Of a stretch of DNA of 64,000 nucleotides, positions 37,488-48,009 are shown piece after piece (the stretch's first letter is position 1; every line of letters begins with the position of its first letter). This DNA is from Acidiphilium sp. C61 (GTDB lineage: Bacteria > Pseudomonadota > Alphaproteobacteria > Acetobacterales > Acetobacteraceae). The notes beneath the pieces were generated by a model. That model did not search any database. It saw nothing but the letters and a program-made list of their open reading frames with translations, and had not been told where the DNA came from. A program made the translations under genes and the position numbers. The stretch lies in contig NZ_CACTIA010000005.1 of assembly GCF_902712915.1 (NCBI RefSeq), forward strand, positions 1,383,501 to 1,447,500, in the 5' to 3' direction.

Positions 37488-38951
37488 TCAGCCAACCCGG
37501 CGGGTCACGCCGATATCGTGCTCGCGGATCTTCTTGCGCAGCGTGTTGCGGTTGAGACCCAGCATCGCCGCGGCGCGAATCTGGTTGCCGCGGGTCTCTC
37601 CGAGCACGAGGCGGATCAGCGGCGCCTCGAAGGTGGCGATCATGCGGTCGTAGAGAACGCCGTCCTCGCCGGCCTCGCGCGCCTCGGCGATCAGGCGCGC
37701 GACATGCCGCTCGATCACGTGCTCGATACCCTGCTGCGCCCCCGCGCCCGGCTCGTCTCCCGCGGCGTGTGCCGCCTCGTCCATCGTCCGGTCGGCGAGC
37801 TCGGCCTCGATGATTTCCTCGGTGATCGTCGCCTGCGGCACCAGGGCGGACAGCCGGCGCATCAGGTTTTCGAGCTCGCGCACATTGCCCGGCCAGCGAT
37901 GCTGCGCAAGCCGCGCCATCGCCTCGGGCGCCATGGTCTTGGCCGGCAGCCCCTCCGCATGGGCGCGGTTGAGGAAATGTTGCGCCAGAAGCGGAATGTC
38001 ATCCGGCCGCTCGCGCAGGGGCGGCAGCCGGATGGGCACCACATTGAGCCGGTAGAACAGGTCCTCGCGGAACTGGCCCGAGCGGATCAGCACCCTGAGG
38101 TCGCGATGGGTGGCGGCGACGATGCGGGCATTCGCCCGGATCGGCTGGCGCCCGCCCACGGTGGTGAACTCGCCCTCCTGCAACACGCGCAGCAGCCGCG
38201 TCTGCGCCTCGGGCGGCATGTCACCGATCTCGTCGAGGAACAGCGTGCCGCCGGCGGCCTGTTCGAAGCGGCCGACATGGCGGTTGGTCGCCCCGGTGAA
38301 GGCGCCGCGCTCATGGCCGAACAACTCGCTCTCGATCAGTTCGCGCGGGATCGCGGCCATGTTGATCGCCACGAACGGCCCCTGCCGGCGGCGGCCGTAA
38401 TCGTGCAGCGCGCGGGCGACAAGCTCCTTGCCCGAGCCGGATTCGCCGGTGATCATCACCGTCAGGTCGGTCGTGGTCAGGCGGGCGATGACGCGGTAGA
38501 TCTCCTGCATCGCCGCGGAACGGCCGATCAGCGGAAGATTGTCCTCCGGGCTGCCCTGGGTCTCGGCGGGTGCGGTGAGCGGCGGCTGCTTCAGCGCGCG
38601 ATCGACGATGGCGAGGAGTTCGCCGAGGTCGAACGGCTTCGGCAGATATTCGAAGGCCCCCCGCTGGGTGGACTGCACGGCGGTCAGGATCGTGGTCTGC
38701 GCGCTCATCACCAGAACGGGGAGTTCGGGGCGGATGCGCTTGATCCGCGGCACGAGATCGAGTCCGTTTTCGTCCGGCATCACCACGTCGGTGATGACAA
38801 GGTCGCCCTCGCCATCCTCGACCCAGCGCCAGAGCGTGGCCGCCGAGGAGGTGGTGCGCACCTGGTAGCCCGACCGGCCCAGCGCCTGGGTGAGCACGGT
38901 GCGGATCGAGCGGTCGTCATCGGCGATCAGGATGGTCGGCAGCGTGGTCAT
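37488..38951 (-). CDS. ntrC: Nitrogen regulator NtrC
   Basis: 487 residues. Receiver domain with phospho-Asp in [16 protein letters not shown]; sigma-54 activator domain with Walker [17 protein letters not shown], intact GAFTGA in [15 protein letters not shown], and [21 protein letters not shown]; Fis-type helix-turn-helix at the C-terminus ([24 protein letters not shown]). It activates sigma-54 promoters such as the one before amtB. It overlaps ntrB by four bases. Confidence 0.97.
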   Translation of the reverse strand: MTTLPTILIADDDRSIRTVLTQALGRSGYQVRTTSSAATLWRWVEDGEGDLVITDVVMPDENGLDLVPRIKRIRPELPVLVMSAQTTILTAVQSTQRGAFEYLPKPFDLGELLAIVDRALKQPPLTAPAETQGSPEDNLPLIGRSAAMQEIYRVIARLTTTDLTVMITGESGSGKELVARALHDYGRRRQGPFVAINMAAIPRELIESELFGHERGAFTGATNRHVGRFEQAAGGTLFLDEIGDMPPEAQTRLLRVLQEGEFTTVGGRQPIRANARIVAATHRDLRVLIRSGQFREDLFYRLNVVPIRLPPLRERPDDIPLLAQHFLNRAHAEGLPAKTMAPEAMARLAQHRWPGNVRELENLMRRLSALVPQATITEEIIEAELADRTMDEAAHAAGDEPGAGAQQGIEHVIERHVARLIAEAREAGEDGVLYDRMIATFEAPLIRLVLGETRGNQIRAAAMLGLNRNTLRKKIREHDIGVTRRVG

Positions 38952-40093
38952 GGCGAGCTCTCGGCGCGATCCTCGAACTGAGGGAGATGGATGCGGAATT
39001 CGGTGCGGCCGGGCCGGCTGTCGACGTTGATGAGCCCGCCGTGATCGGCGACGGTCTTCGCGACCAGCGCAAGCCCCAGCCCCGAACCGGCGGCCTTGGT
39101 GCTGACGAAGGGCTCGAACAGGTGGCGCCGGATATCCTCGGGAATTCCCGCGCCATTGTCGCGCACCGCGATGAAGATCGGCAGGTTGCGCTGCCCGCGC
39201 GCGGGGGATGCGGCCAGCCGCACCCCGTGCTGGAAGCCGGTCATCAGCGTGATCTCGCCATCCGGCCGCTGGGTTTCGGCGATCGCCTCGGCGGCGTTCT
39301 TCACGAGGTTGAGCAGGACCTGGACGAGCTGGTCGCGATTGCCGAGGACCGGCGGCAGCGAGGGGTCGTAGGTCTCGACGAAATGGATGCGCGCGCCGAA
39401 GCCCGATTGCGCGAGCCGGCGCACATGTTCGAGAACGCGATGGATGTTGATGGCCGTCACGTCGAGCGGCTTGTCGCCGAACACCTCGATCCGCTCGACA
39501 AGGTCGCGGATCCGGTCGACCTCGTCGCGGATCAGCACCGCGAGTTCGCGGTCCGCCGGCGTGGCGTTCGCCTCGAGCAGCTGTGCTGCGCCGCGTATGC
39601 CCGAAAGCGGGTTCTTGACCTCGTGCGCGAGCACCGCCGCCATGCCGGTGATGCTGCGCGCGGCGTTCCGCGCCGAGAGCTGCTGGTCGAGTGCGCGGGC
39701 GGCGGAGCTGTCCTGCAGGGTGACGGCGAGATGGCCCGGCGCATCCACGATCGCCGCCGCCTGCATCGACACGCCGCGACGCGCGAAGCGCGGGCCTTCG
39801 AGGACGAGATCATGCCCGGCAACCGGCGCCTCGTCGCGCCGGGCGCGGTCGAGCAGGATGAAGATCGGGTGATCGGCCGGCACGAATTCGTGCAGCGCGC
39901 GGCCGGCCAGCACCGCCTGCGACGCGCCGAACATCTCCTCCGCCGCGTAGTTGGCGAAGAGAAACCGGTCCTCGGCGTCAAGCTCGATCACCGCGAGCGG
40001 CAGTGCGGCGAGGAGCTGCCCTGCTCCGGTCGGCATGTCGGGTGTGCTGATCGCGGGTCCCCGGCGCGCGAAGGCGCCGCGCGGGGCGGTCAT
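38948..40093 (-). CDS. ntrB: Nitrogen sensor kinase NtrB
   Basis: 381 residues, soluble. PAS domain (about residues 25-135), HisKA with phospho-His in [24 protein letters not shown], and a HATPase domain ([41 protein letters not shown]). It phosphorylates NtrC when nitrogen is short, under PII control. Its start overlaps the dusB stop and its stop overlaps ntrC, showing one polycistron. Confidence 0.96.
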   Translation of the reverse strand: MTAPRGAFARRGPAISTPDMPTGAGQLLAALPLAVIELDAEDRFLFANYAAEEMFGASQAVLAGRALHEFVPADHPIFILLDRARRDEAPVAGHDLVLEGPRFARRGVSMQAAAIVDAPGHLAVTLQDSSAARALDQQLSARNAARSITGMAAVLAHEVKNPLSGIRGAAQLLEANATPADRELAVLIRDEVDRIRDLVERIEVFGDKPLDVTAINIHRVLEHVRRLAQSGFGARIHFVETYDPSLPPVLGNRDQLVQVLLNLVKNAAEAIAETQRPDGEITLMTGFQHGVRLAASPARGQRNLPIFIAVRDNGAGIPEDIRRHLFEPFVSTKAAGSGLGLALVAKTVADHGGLINVDSRPGRTEFRIHLPQFEDRAESSP

Positions 40094-41151
40094 GCGGCCG
40101 CCTGCACCGGCGCCGCCGCCTCGCCCATCGCCCGGGCATGGATGTCATGGATCATTGCCTCGACCACGGCGGGATCGTCCTGCCGGTTGACGACGCCGCG
40201 GAACTCGGCGGCCCCCGGCAGGCCGCGCACATACCAGCCGATATGCTTGCGGGCCACGCGCAGGCCGGGCTGCTCGCCGTAATGCGCGCGCATCGCGCGG
40301 TAATGGCGGATCAGCACGTCGCGCCGGGTTTCGAGGTCTGGCGGCGGAACCTTCTGCCCGGCGGTGAGATAGCGCGCGACCTGGGCGAGAAACCACGGCC
40401 GCCCATAGGCGCCGCGGCCGATCATCACGCCATCGGCCCCCGAGCGGCGCAGCGCCTCCTCGGCCTCGTCCTCGGTCGTGATGTCGCCATTGGCGATGAC
40501 GGGGATGGCGACCGCATCCTTCACCGAGGCGATGAAATCCCAATCCGCCGTGCCCTCGTAGAATTGCTGGCGGGTGCGGCCATGCACCGTGACCATGGCG
40601 ATGCCGCTTTCCTGCGCGATCCGCGCGAGGGTCGGCGCGTTCAGGCTCTGCCGGTCCCAGCCCATGCGCATCTTCAGCGTCACCGGCACGTCGACAGCCC
40701 TCGCCGTGGCTTCGAGGATGCGCGCCGCGCGCAACTCATCACGCATCAGCGCCGAGCCGGCCATCTGGCCGACCGCCACCTTCTTCACCGGGCAGCCGAA
40801 ATTGATGTCGACCAGATCGGCGCCGCCGGCGACGGCGATGCGCGCCGCCTCCGCCATCGCATCCGGATCGCAGCCGGCGAGCTGCACCGAGTTCGGCCCC
40901 GTCCCCTCATCGACCGACGCCATGCGCAACGTTGCCGCGTTCTCGTGGATCATCGCCCAGGAGGCGATCATCTCCGAGACCACGAGCCCGGCGCCCATCG
41001 ACTTGACCAGCCGGCGGAACGGCAGGTCGGTAACGCCGGACATCGGCGCCAGGATCACCGGCGTCTCGATCGTCACATCGCGCGCGGCGCCGCCCGGCGC
41101 CTTGAGCCGGATCGGCCGCAATTTCGGAAAGTTGCTCATCTCGTTGCCCAT
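40090..41151 (-). CDS. dusB: tRNA-dihydrouridine synthase DusB (NifR3)
   Basis: 353 residues. FMN TIM-barrel with APMSGVTDLPFR at the N-terminus, the catalytic Cys in INFGCPVKKVAVGQMAGSAL, MRMGWD, TVHGRTRQQFYEG and IGRGAYGRPW. It reduces uridines in the tRNA D-loop. The gene is the classical first member (nifR3) of the ntr operon and overlaps ntrB by four bases. An internal ATG at 41139 (MSNFPK) is an alternative start. Divergent from ispF. Confidence 0.96.
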   Translation of the reverse strand: MGNEMSNFPKLRPIRLKAPGGAARDVTIETPVILAPMSGVTDLPFRRLVKSMGAGLVVSEMIASWAMIHENAATLRMASVDEGTGPNSVQLAGCDPDAMAEAARIAVAGGADLVDINFGCPVKKVAVGQMAGSALMRDELRAARILEATARAVDVPVTLKMRMGWDRQSLNAPTLARIAQESGIAMVTVHGRTRQQFYEGTADWDFIASVKDAVAIPVIANGDITTEDEAEEALRRSGADGVMIGRGAYGRPWFLAQVARYLTAGQKVPPPDLETRRDVLIRHYRAMRAHYGEQPGLRVARKHIGWYVRGLPGAAEFRGVVNRQDDPAVVEAMIHDIHARAMGEAAAPVQAAA

Positions 41152-41257
41152 GAATTAAGCACTACAGGGCCGGGCATTGACGCGCAATCGTCCAGTTGCC
41201 AAAGCCGCCCTGTTCCCGCGCGAACCCTGCCTGCACGCCATCTGGAGATCCCGGCCC

Positions 41258-41776
41258 ATGGACATCAAGACCCTTCTCGCCCGCGGCGCCCTGCCCCGTG
41301 CCGGCACCGGCTATGACGTGCATGTGCTGGCCGAGGGCAGGAAGCTGATGCTGTGCGGCATCGAGGTGCCGCATGAAAGGGGGCTGGCCGGCCATTCCGA
41401 CGCCGATGTGGCGCTGCACGCACTTTGCGACGCGATTTACGGCGCGATGGCGGAGGGCGATATCGGCCGGCATTTCCCGCCCTCGGAGGCCACCTGGAAG
41501 GATGCGGATTCGGCGCGGTTCCTTCGCCATGCGGCGGGGCTGGTCGCGGAAAAGGGCGGCGCGATCGCCAATGTCGACATCACCATCATCTGCGAGCGGC
41601 CGAAAATCACGCCCCACGCGCTGGCGATGCGCAGCCGAGTCGCCGAACTGGCCGGCATTCCGCTCGATCGGGTGTCGGTGAAGGCGACGACCTCCGAGCG
41701 CCTCGGCTTCACCGGCCGTGGCGAGGGGATCGCCGCACAGGCCGCGGTGATGCTGCTGATGCCGTTCGTCGCGTAA
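41258..41776 (+). CDS. ispF: 2-C-methyl-D-erythritol 2,4-cyclodiphosphate synthase IspF
   Basis: 172 residues. Metal ligands in GTGYDVHVL and the later H of [19 protein letters not shown]; substrate loop DIGRHFPPS; and [21 protein letters not shown] at the end are the IspF signature. It makes the cyclic diphosphate of the non-mevalonate isoprenoid pathway. In many alphaproteobacteria this place next to dusB holds a fused ispDF; here only the F half exists. ATG 41258 has GGAGA upstream; the open frame from 41177 carries no IspD sequence. Confidence 0.95.
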   Translation: MDIKTLLARGALPRAGTGYDVHVLAEGRKLMLCGIEVPHERGLAGHSDADVALHALCDAIYGAMAEGDIGRHFPPSEATWKDADSARFLRHAAGLVAEKGGAIANVDITIICERPKITPHALAMRSRVAELAGIPLDRVSVKATTSERLGFTGRGEGIAAQAAVMLLMPFVA

Positions 41777-41789
41777 CCCCGGCTGCCGC

Positions 41790-43337
41790 TCATCCCCCCT
41801 GGCGGTGGGGCGTCTTCAGCAGGACGAGCGAGACCGCCGCAGCGCCGAGACATATCCAGGCGGAGAGGCGCAGCGCGTCATCGAGGCTCCAGGTGCTGGC
41901 ATCGAGTTGCAGCCGGCCGGCGATCATCGCCATCGCCTGCGCGTGGGAGACGCCGTCTTGCCGTGCATGGGCGAGCGTCTGCCGCAGGACGGACTCGCTC
42001 ATCGCCCCGCGCGTCAGCGCCGCGACGGCCTCGGTGTGCCGCTGCCAGAGCGTCTGCAGCATCGTGACGCCGACGATGTCGCTGGCGAGGCGAATGAAAT
42101 TGCTAGTCGTCGAGGCCGCCGCAAGATCCTCGACCGGGATTTCCGACAGGATGATCATGGTCAGCGGCACGAACAGCATCCCGACCGCAATGCCTTGCAG
42201 CAGCTCGCTCGGCACCGTTGCCGCAAGGCCGATCTCGGGATTGTAGACGGCGATGGCGAAGGCGATGGCGAAGAGCAGGAAACACAGCGCGGCGAGGACC
42301 CGCAGGCTGACATGCCGGGCGATGCGCCCCATGGCGGAGGCCACCGGAATCGCGGTGAGCGCCAGCGGGATCAGCAAAACCCCGCCCCACCAGCCATTGT
42401 AGCCGAGATCGATCTCGGTCCAGAGCGGCAGGATCGAGCTCCAGCCGACAAAGATCGACCAGCCGAGGCAGAGCAGCAGCAGGCCGAAGCCGAAATTCCG
42501 GTTGGTCACGAAGCGCAGTTCGAGCAGCGGGGCCTCGCTCGTCAGCTCCCAGATCACGAAGCAGCCGAGCAGCAGGAGGGCGGCGATCGTGTAGCGCTGG
42601 ATGAAGGGCGAGCCGAACCAGCCGAACTGCTCGCCCTGGTTCAGCACGATCTGCAGTGCGATCAACCCGAGCCAGAGCAGGGCGAGGCCGACAAGGTCGA
42701 AAGGCGGCGGCGGCGCCGTCGGCCGGTCTTCCGGCAGGGAGACCCGGATCAGCACGAAGGCGAGCAGGGCGAAGGGGATCACCAGCCAGAACAGGTCGAT
42801 CCAGTCGTAATTCACCGCCAGCCAGCCGCCGAAGGCCGGGCCGAAAAAGAACGGCACCAGCATCGAATTGCTCCATAGCGCCGTGGCCAGCGTGTGATGG
42901 CGCTTCGGGAAGTGGCGCAGCAGCAGCGTCTGCACCAGCGGCACCAGCAGGCCGGACGAAATGCCCTGCACCCCGCGCGCCACCAGCATCGTCATCAGCG
43001 AATGGGACAGGATTCCCATCCCCGCGCCGACCGCCAGCATGATCATGCTGGCGAGAAACAGACGCTTGAAGCCGAGCTTGCGGGCGAACCAGGGCATCAG
43101 CGCGATGCCGAGCGCCCAGTGGATGAGGAAATAGGTCAGCGTCCACAGCGCGTGATCGCTGCTGGTCGCCAGCCGGCCGGCGACATAGGGGTAGATGCTT
43201 TGCAGCGAGCCGCCGCAGAACGATCCGGCGGCAAGGCCGAGGCAGGCGCCGATGGTCATCGGCAGCAGCGCGACCTCGCCGTTAGAGCGCGTGGGCGAAG
43301 GGCGATCAAGTTCGCGTGTGGGTGATGAGGCAGACAT
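41790..43337 (-). CDS. MFS multidrug transporter, DHA2 (EmrB/QacA) family
   Basis: 515 residues with about 14 membrane helices. Helix 5 region GVQGISSGLLVPLVQTLLLRHFP resembles DHA2 motif C surroundings; SMGRIARHVSLRVLAALC and SNFIRLASDIVGVTMLQTLWQRH lie in the second half, as in EmrB proteins. No emrA adaptor gene adjoins, so it may work alone in the inner membrane. Substrate unknown. Only 13 bases separate its end from that of convergent ispF. Confidence 0.86.
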   Translation of the reverse strand: MSASSPTRELDRPSPTRSNGEVALLPMTIGACLGLAAGSFCGGSLQSIYPYVAGRLATSSDHALWTLTYFLIHWALGIALMPWFARKLGFKRLFLASMIMLAVGAGMGILSHSLMTMLVARGVQGISSGLLVPLVQTLLLRHFPKRHHTLATALWSNSMLVPFFFGPAFGGWLAVNYDWIDLFWLVIPFALLAFVLIRVSLPEDRPTAPPPPFDLVGLALLWLGLIALQIVLNQGEQFGWFGSPFIQRYTIAALLLLGCFVIWELTSEAPLLELRFVTNRNFGFGLLLLCLGWSIFVGWSSILPLWTEIDLGYNGWWGGVLLIPLALTAIPVASAMGRIARHVSLRVLAALCFLLFAIAFAIAVYNPEIGLAATVPSELLQGIAVGMLFVPLTMIILSEIPVEDLAAASTTSNFIRLASDIVGVTMLQTLWQRHTEAVAALTRGAMSESVLRQTLAHARQDGVSHAQAMAMIAGRLQLDASTWSLDDALRLSAWICLGAAAVSLVLLKTPHRQGG

Positions 43338-43557
43338 TCTGCCCGAAAATAGAAAGACCTCCCGCCCTGTCCAGATCGCGGCGCGGGGTTCAGCCTTGCG
43401 AAAACGCGATCATGCGCCAGTCTGGCGCAGATTTCGTTAACCGTTTCGTGTCATTGTCGCGGTATTCCGTCTGGGCTGCCATTTGCTGCGCTGCGGTGGC
43501 CTCGTTGGATCGGCGGGCGTATACGCGCAGCCACAACCTGACCATGGGGGACCAACG

Positions 43558-45021
43558 ATGACCGCAGCCTCGCCCGCCCTCGCCAAGACCCGTGTCACCG
43601 CCCTGCCGGGCGATGGGATCGGCCCCGAAGTCTTCGACGCGACGCGCCGCATCTTCGAGGCCGCCAATGCGCCGGTCGAATGGGAAATCGCCGAAGCCGG
43701 CGCCGAAGTGTTCCGGAAGGGCATCGCTTCCGGCGCGCCGCGCGAAACCCTCGACTCCATCGCCCGCAACGGGATCGCGCTGAAGGGGCCGCTGGAAACC
43801 CCGGTCGGCTATGGCAACAAATCGGCCAACGTCACCCTGCGCAAGCATTTCGAGCTTTACGCCAATATCCGCCCGGTCCGCGAACTGCCTGGCGTGAAGA
43901 CGCCCTTCACCGGGCGCGGGATCGACATGGTCATCGTTCGCGAGAATGTCGAAGACGTCTATGCCGGCATCGAGCACATGCAGACGCCGGATGTCGCCCA
44001 GTGCCTCAAGCTGATGACCCGGCCGGGCTGCGAGCGCATCATCCGCGCCGCCTTCGGTCTTGCCCAGGCGGAAGATCGCCGGAAGCTGACCTGTGCGAGC
44101 AAGGCGAACATCATGAAGCTCACCGAGGGCATGATGAAGCGCGTGTTCGAGGCGGTCGGGCCCGACTATCCGGACATCGCGCAGGACCACATCATCATCG
44201 ACAACTGCGCCCACCAGCTCGTCATTGCCCCCGAGCAGTTCGACGTGATCGTGACCTCCAACATGAACGGGGACATCATTTCCGATCTCGCCGCCGGGCT
44301 GGTCGGCGGTCTCGGCATCGCGCCGTCCTCCAATCTGGGCGATCACGCGGCGATCTTCGAGGCGGTGCACGGCTCGGCGCCGACCATCGCCGGCAAGGGC
44401 CTCGCCAACCCGACCGCGCTGCTCTCCGCCGCGATCATGATGCTCCGCCATATCGGCGCCTTCGAGACGGCGGAAACGATCGAGCAGGCGCTGTTCATCA
44501 CCCTCGCCGAGGGCGAGAACCTGACCGGCGATCTCTCGCCCCGCGGCCACGGCGTCGGCACCGACAAATTCGTCGGCCAGGTGATCGAGAATCTCGGCCG
44601 CACCAGCAATCTGCCCTCGCGCGCCTACCGGCCGCTGACGCTCAAGGCCTGGCCGGACCGCACCGCGCATACCGAACCCGCGAGCCGCGAGTTGCTCGGC
44701 GTCGATATCTTCCTCGAAAGCAGCCTGTCGGCGGCCGAACTCGGCGCCTCGCTGACCGCGATTGCCGAAGGCAGCGCTCTGCGCCTTGATTCGATTTCCA
44801 ATCGCGGTGTGCAGGTCTGGCCTGCAACCGGCGGCAGCACCTTCCTCGTCGATCATTTCGACTGCCGCTTCATGCTCAAGGAGCCCGCCGCCGGCAACGG
44901 GCCGCAGGGGATTTCGGACCTGGTCAAGGCGATCGGCCAGAAACATTCCTGGATGCATGTCGAAAAGCTGCAGCGCTTCGACGGCAAGGATGCCTTCGAG
45001 CGGCCGCAGGGCGAAAGCTGA
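43558..45021 (+). CDS. icd: Isocitrate dehydrogenase, long type with C-terminal extension
   Basis: 487 residues. Isopropylmalate/isocitrate dehydrogenase fold: [12 protein letters not shown], substrate motif [23 protein letters not shown], Arg/Tyr/Lys catalytic region, [18 protein letters not shown], and the cofactor loop [21 protein letters not shown]. The loop has Ile where NADP enzymes have Tyr, favouring NAD. Residues about 345-487 form an extra C-terminal domain, as in Thermus and Rickettsia enzymes. It oxidises isocitrate to 2-oxoglutarate, linking to ammonium assimilation. Start at 43558; the earlier frame has no homology. Confidence 0.88.
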   Translation: MTAASPALAKTRVTALPGDGIGPEVFDATRRIFEAANAPVEWEIAEAGAEVFRKGIASGAPRETLDSIARNGIALKGPLETPVGYGNKSANVTLRKHFELYANIRPVRELPGVKTPFTGRGIDMVIVRENVEDVYAGIEHMQTPDVAQCLKLMTRPGCERIIRAAFGLAQAEDRRKLTCASKANIMKLTEGMMKRVFEAVGPDYPDIAQDHIIIDNCAHQLVIAPEQFDVIVTSNMNGDIISDLAAGLVGGLGIAPSSNLGDHAAIFEAVHGSAPTIAGKGLANPTALLSAAIMMLRHIGAFETAETIEQALFITLAEGENLTGDLSPRGHGVGTDKFVGQVIENLGRTSNLPSRAYRPLTLKAWPDRTAHTEPASRELLGVDIFLESSLSAAELGASLTAIAEGSALRLDSISNRGVQVWPATGGSTFLVDHFDCRFMLKEPAAGNGPQGISDLVKAIGQKHSWMHVEKLQRFDGKDAFERPQGES

Positions 45022-45027
45022 ACCGCG

Positions 45028-45444
45028 CTACCTGAAAATGCGCGGCCGCAGCAGCCGCCGCGCCGCCAGCCATCCGCAGACCGAGGCGAGGCCTGAAACC
45101 GTGCCACCCCAGGCAATGTCGATTAGGCTGAGCCCGACCGTCCAGCCTTTGAGGGTGGCAAGGTTGGTGAGGTCATACAGGCCGTAGGTGAAGACCCCGA
45201 AGGCGGCGCCGTAGGCGAGCGTGGCGGCGGCGCCGGCCGCAAAGGCACGTGGCCGCACGAATACCGCAAGGCCGAGCACCTGGAGCAGGTATACCGCGAG
45301 CGCCGGGATCGGCCGGAAGCCTTCGAGCATGATCTGCCCGAGCGCCGCACGGTAGACGGTATCGGCGGTCAGCCCCAGCCAGACTGCGTCGATCAGCAGA
45401 TAGGCAAGCAGGGCGACGCCGTAGAAGACGAAGGTTGCGCGCAT
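45028..45444 (-). CDS. DUF2177 membrane protein
   Basis: 138 residues, four membrane helices. The family signature is visible: LIDAVWLGLTADTVYR near residue 18, GVFTYGLYDLTNLATLKGW near 83 and SLIDIAWGGTVSG near 108. Function of DUF2177 is unknown; conserved Asp residues in the membrane suggest ion or small-molecule movement, which is speculation. It ends six bases from convergent icd. Confidence 0.85.
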   Translation of the reverse strand: MRATFVFYGVALLAYLLIDAVWLGLTADTVYRAALGQIMLEGFRPIPALAVYLLQVLGLAVFVRPRAFAAGAAATLAYGAAFGVFTYGLYDLTNLATLKGWTVGLSLIDIAWGGTVSGLASVCGWLAARRLLRPRIFR

Positions 45445-45624
45445 GATCTTCTCCCCCTACCGATATGCGTCGGCGGCAACTAACCACAACCCGGGGGTGC
45501 CCGGAAGCCGGACGGCTTCGATCAACCTATTGTCAATCTCAATGATTTAACGTGCATTCCTCAGACCATGATGGCACTTCATGGCCGAAGCCAGTATTAC
45601 AAGTCGACAGAAAGGGGGTTTGCG

Positions 45625-46464
45625 ATGCGTCTGTCCCGTCGCTTCCTGCTCGATTCAGGCGTTAAAGCCACAATCACGCTGCCGCTGTGGATGCAGTCCG
45701 CCCTGGCGCGCGCCACTCCCGGCCAGCCGCCCCGGCTCAGCCGCGCGGCCTGGCGCGAGGCCTCGGCGCGACGCCTCGTGGTGATCGACCCCGGCCATGG
45801 CGGGCACGATCCCGGCGCCATCGGCCAGGGCAACATCTTCGAGAAGAGCATCGTGCTCTCGACCGCCCACGACCTGCGCCAGGCGCTCGAACGCGGCGGC
45901 TACGAGGTGGTGATGACCCGCTCGCGGGACATCTTCATTCCGCTGCAGACAAGGGTGGATATCGCGGAACGCCACAAGGCGACGCTGTTTCTCTCGATCC
46001 ACGCGAATTCCGTGGCGCATGACCCGGCGGTGCGCGGCGCCAGCATCTACACCTTCTCGAACCACGCATCCGACCGGCTCGCGGCGCGGATGGCGCAGTC
46101 GGAAAACAGTGTCGAGAGCCTGTCCAATCCGAATTTCCGCGGGGTGTCGCCGCAGGTCGCGAAAATCCTGTTCGCGCTGATGGCGCACAGCACCAAGATC
46201 GAGTCGCATCTGCTGCAACAGAAAATGGTCGGCGCCCTGGCACCCCATGTGCCACTGCTGCCGAACCCGGCCCGCCACGCCACCTTCGCGGTGCTGCAAT
46301 CCTCCGCCATTCCCAGCGTCCTGGTGGAAACCGCCTTTCTCTCCAACCCCGCGGACGAGGCCGAGCTTCGCACCCCGGCTTTCCGCCGCCGCATCGCGCT
46401 ATCGATGAAATCGGCGGTGGATGCCTGGTTCCTCGCGCGGCAGCACGCCGTCGCCAACCTGTAG
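45625..46464 (+). CDS. Periplasmic N-acetylmuramoyl-L-alanine amidase, AmiC-type, Tat signal
   Basis: 279 residues. MRLSRRFLLDSGVKATITLP is a twin-arginine signal peptide. The Amidase_3 domain (about residues 49-270) holds the zinc ligands: His in VIDPGHGGHDPGAIG, Glu in NIFEKSIVL, His in LFLSIHANS, and the catalytic Glu in VLVETAFLSNPADE. It cuts the amide between MurNAc and the stem peptide during cell separation; E. coli AmiC is also a Tat substrate. AGGGGG lies upstream of ATG 45625. No AMIN domain. The TAG stop is part of repeat copy F. Confidence 0.93.
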   Translation: MRLSRRFLLDSGVKATITLPLWMQSALARATPGQPPRLSRAAWREASARRLVVIDPGHGGHDPGAIGQGNIFEKSIVLSTAHDLRQALERGGYEVVMTRSRDIFIPLQTRVDIAERHKATLFLSIHANSVAHDPAVRGASIYTFSNHASDRLAARMAQSENSVESLSNPNFRGVSPQVAKILFALMAHSTKIESHLLQQKMVGALAPHVPLLPNPARHATFAVLQSSAIPSVLVETAFLSNPADEAELRTPAFRRRIALSMKSAVDAWFLARQHAVANL

Positions 46465-46558
46465 AGCACGTTCCGATCCTTCTGGATCGGATGTCGCGCT
46501 CTATCTTATTGATAACCAGAGCAATTTCCGATCCTTTTGGATCGGATATCGTGCTCGA
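46462..46558. repeat. Palindromic intergenic element, copy F (double hairpin I)
   Basis: Two hairpins of the CCGATCC type (46462-46504 and 46517-46558) joined by a linker close to ATCTTATTGATAA. It lies between the convergent amidase and gshB genes. The amidase TAG stop is its first triplet. Confidence 0.88.
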
Positions 46559-46615
46559 TCTTGTCGAATACCGCGGCGGCCGGGCGGGATGACCGCACGG
46601 CCGCGCGGCAGGCGA

Positions 46616-47569
46616 TCAGGGGCCGTGCGCGCGGCGCGCCTCGATCCTGTCCCAGATCGTCGCTTCGAGATGCACGTTATCGAACCGCGCCACCTGCTGC
46701 AGACCGGTCGGCGAGGTGACGTTGATCTCGGTAAGATAGTCGCCGATCACGTCGATGCCGGTGAAAAGCAAGCCGCGCGCCTTCAGCGTCGGGCCGATTC
46801 GCTCGCAGATCTCAAGGTCGCGCGCAGTCATCGTGGTCGGGCGGGCGACGCCACCGGCATGCATGTTCGACCGCGCATCCCCCTCGACGGGGACGCGGTT
46901 GATCGCGCCCAGCGGCTCGCCGTCGATCAGGATGATCCGCTTGTCCCCCGCCCGCACTGCCGGTTCGTAGCGCTGGACCATCAACGGTTCGCGGGAATTG
47001 CCGAAATGCGTGTCGAGCAGGGCGCCAAGATTTTCGTCATCCGGCTTGATCCGGAAAATCCCCATCCCGCCATTGCCGAAGAGCGGCTTGACGATGATGT
47101 CCCGGTGATGGGCGCGGAATTCGCGGATCGCGGCGCGGTCCCACGCGATCATCGTGGGCGGCATCAGGTCGGGGAACTCCATGACCAGCAGTTTCTCGGG
47201 CGCGTTGCGCACCGATGCCGGGTCGTTCACCACGAGTGTGCGCGGGTGGATATGCTCGAGCAGGTGCGTCGCCGTGATGTATCCCATGTCGAAAGGCGGA
47301 TCCTGGCGCATCAGCACCACGTCCATCGACGCGAGATCGACCGTCTCGGCCGGGCCGAAGGTGAAGTGGTTGCCCGCCTCGCGGCGCACCGTCACCGGCC
47401 GCAGCCGCGCCTTGAGAGCCCCGCTCTCCAGCCACATCTCGCGCACCGTGTAGTGCCAGAGCGTGTGGCCGCGCCGCTGCGCCTCGAGCATCAGCACGAA
47501 GGTCGAATCGCCGTCGATATCCACGCTTTCCATCGGATCCATCTGGATCGCGACCCGCAAACCGTTCAT
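46616..47569 (-). CDS. gshB: Glutathione synthetase
   Basis: 317 residues. Prokaryotic type: N-terminal MNGLRVAIQMDPMESVDIDGDSTF, substrate motif VLMRQDPPFDMGYI, and the ATP-grasp domain with DIIVKPLFGNGGMGIFRI, INRVPVEGDARSNMHAGG and LTEINVTSPTGLQQ. It adds glycine to gamma-glutamylcysteine. gshA is not adjacent. About 65 bases separate it from the next lipoprotein gene on the same strand. Confidence 0.96.
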   Translation of the reverse strand: MNGLRVAIQMDPMESVDIDGDSTFVLMLEAQRRGHTLWHYTVREMWLESGALKARLRPVTVRREAGNHFTFGPAETVDLASMDVVLMRQDPPFDMGYITATHLLEHIHPRTLVVNDPASVRNAPEKLLVMEFPDLMPPTMIAWDRAAIREFRAHHRDIIVKPLFGNGGMGIFRIKPDDENLGALLDTHFGNSREPLMVQRYEPAVRAGDKRIILIDGEPLGAINRVPVEGDARSNMHAGGVARPTTMTARDLEICERIGPTLKARGLLFTGIDVIGDYLTEINVTSPTGLQQVARFDNVHLEATIWDRIEARRAHGP

Positions 47570-47634
47570 GTGCCCTCCATGAGAAACCGCGCCCAGGCGC
47601 GCTTTCGGCGCGCAGGTCGTTCATATGTTCGATA

Positions 47635-47976
47635 TCAGGAGGCGCGCTGCTGTTCCAGACTGGCAACGCAGGTGGTATCGGGCACGCCCGCCGGCATCGT
47701 CCGCGCCAGGCGGACGACCGGCCGGCCGACGGTGCTGCGATACAGCACCAGATCGAGCCGGCAGATCCGCGAGTGGTAGAGCCAGACTTGCGCTGGCCCA
47801 TCGATCCGCAGCAGCGAAGGCTTGCCGAGATTGGCGCGCAGATCGCCCGGCGTCGCACCGACCAGGCTGATTTTCTCTCCCGACGCGACCGATGCGCCCG
47901 TCATGGCGCCCGGTCGCGCGGTGCAGCCTGCCAGCGCGGCTGCGCTCAACAGGCAGAGGAAAACGCCCCGTCTCAT
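47635..47976 (-). CDS. Small lipoprotein, possibly OmlA/BamE-like
   Basis: 113 residues. Signal ends in SAAALAGCTARPG (lipobox LAGC at about residue 18). The mature part has LVGATPGDLRANLGKPSLLRIDGPAQVWLYHS, recalling the G-x-P and W-Y region of SmpA/OmlA-fold lipoproteins. C-terminal cysteine pair possible (CRLDLVLY.., TTCVAS). No defined role; upstream of gshB on the same strand and perhaps co-transcribed. Confidence 0.8.
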   Translation of the reverse strand: MRRGVFLCLLSAAALAGCTARPGAMTGASVASGEKISLVGATPGDLRANLGKPSLLRIDGPAQVWLYHSRICRLDLVLYRSTVGRPVVRLARTMPAGVPDTTCVASLEQQRAS

Positions 47977-48009
47977 GCTTGCTCAAGCCCTCCGCGGGCC
48001 AGTCGGACG

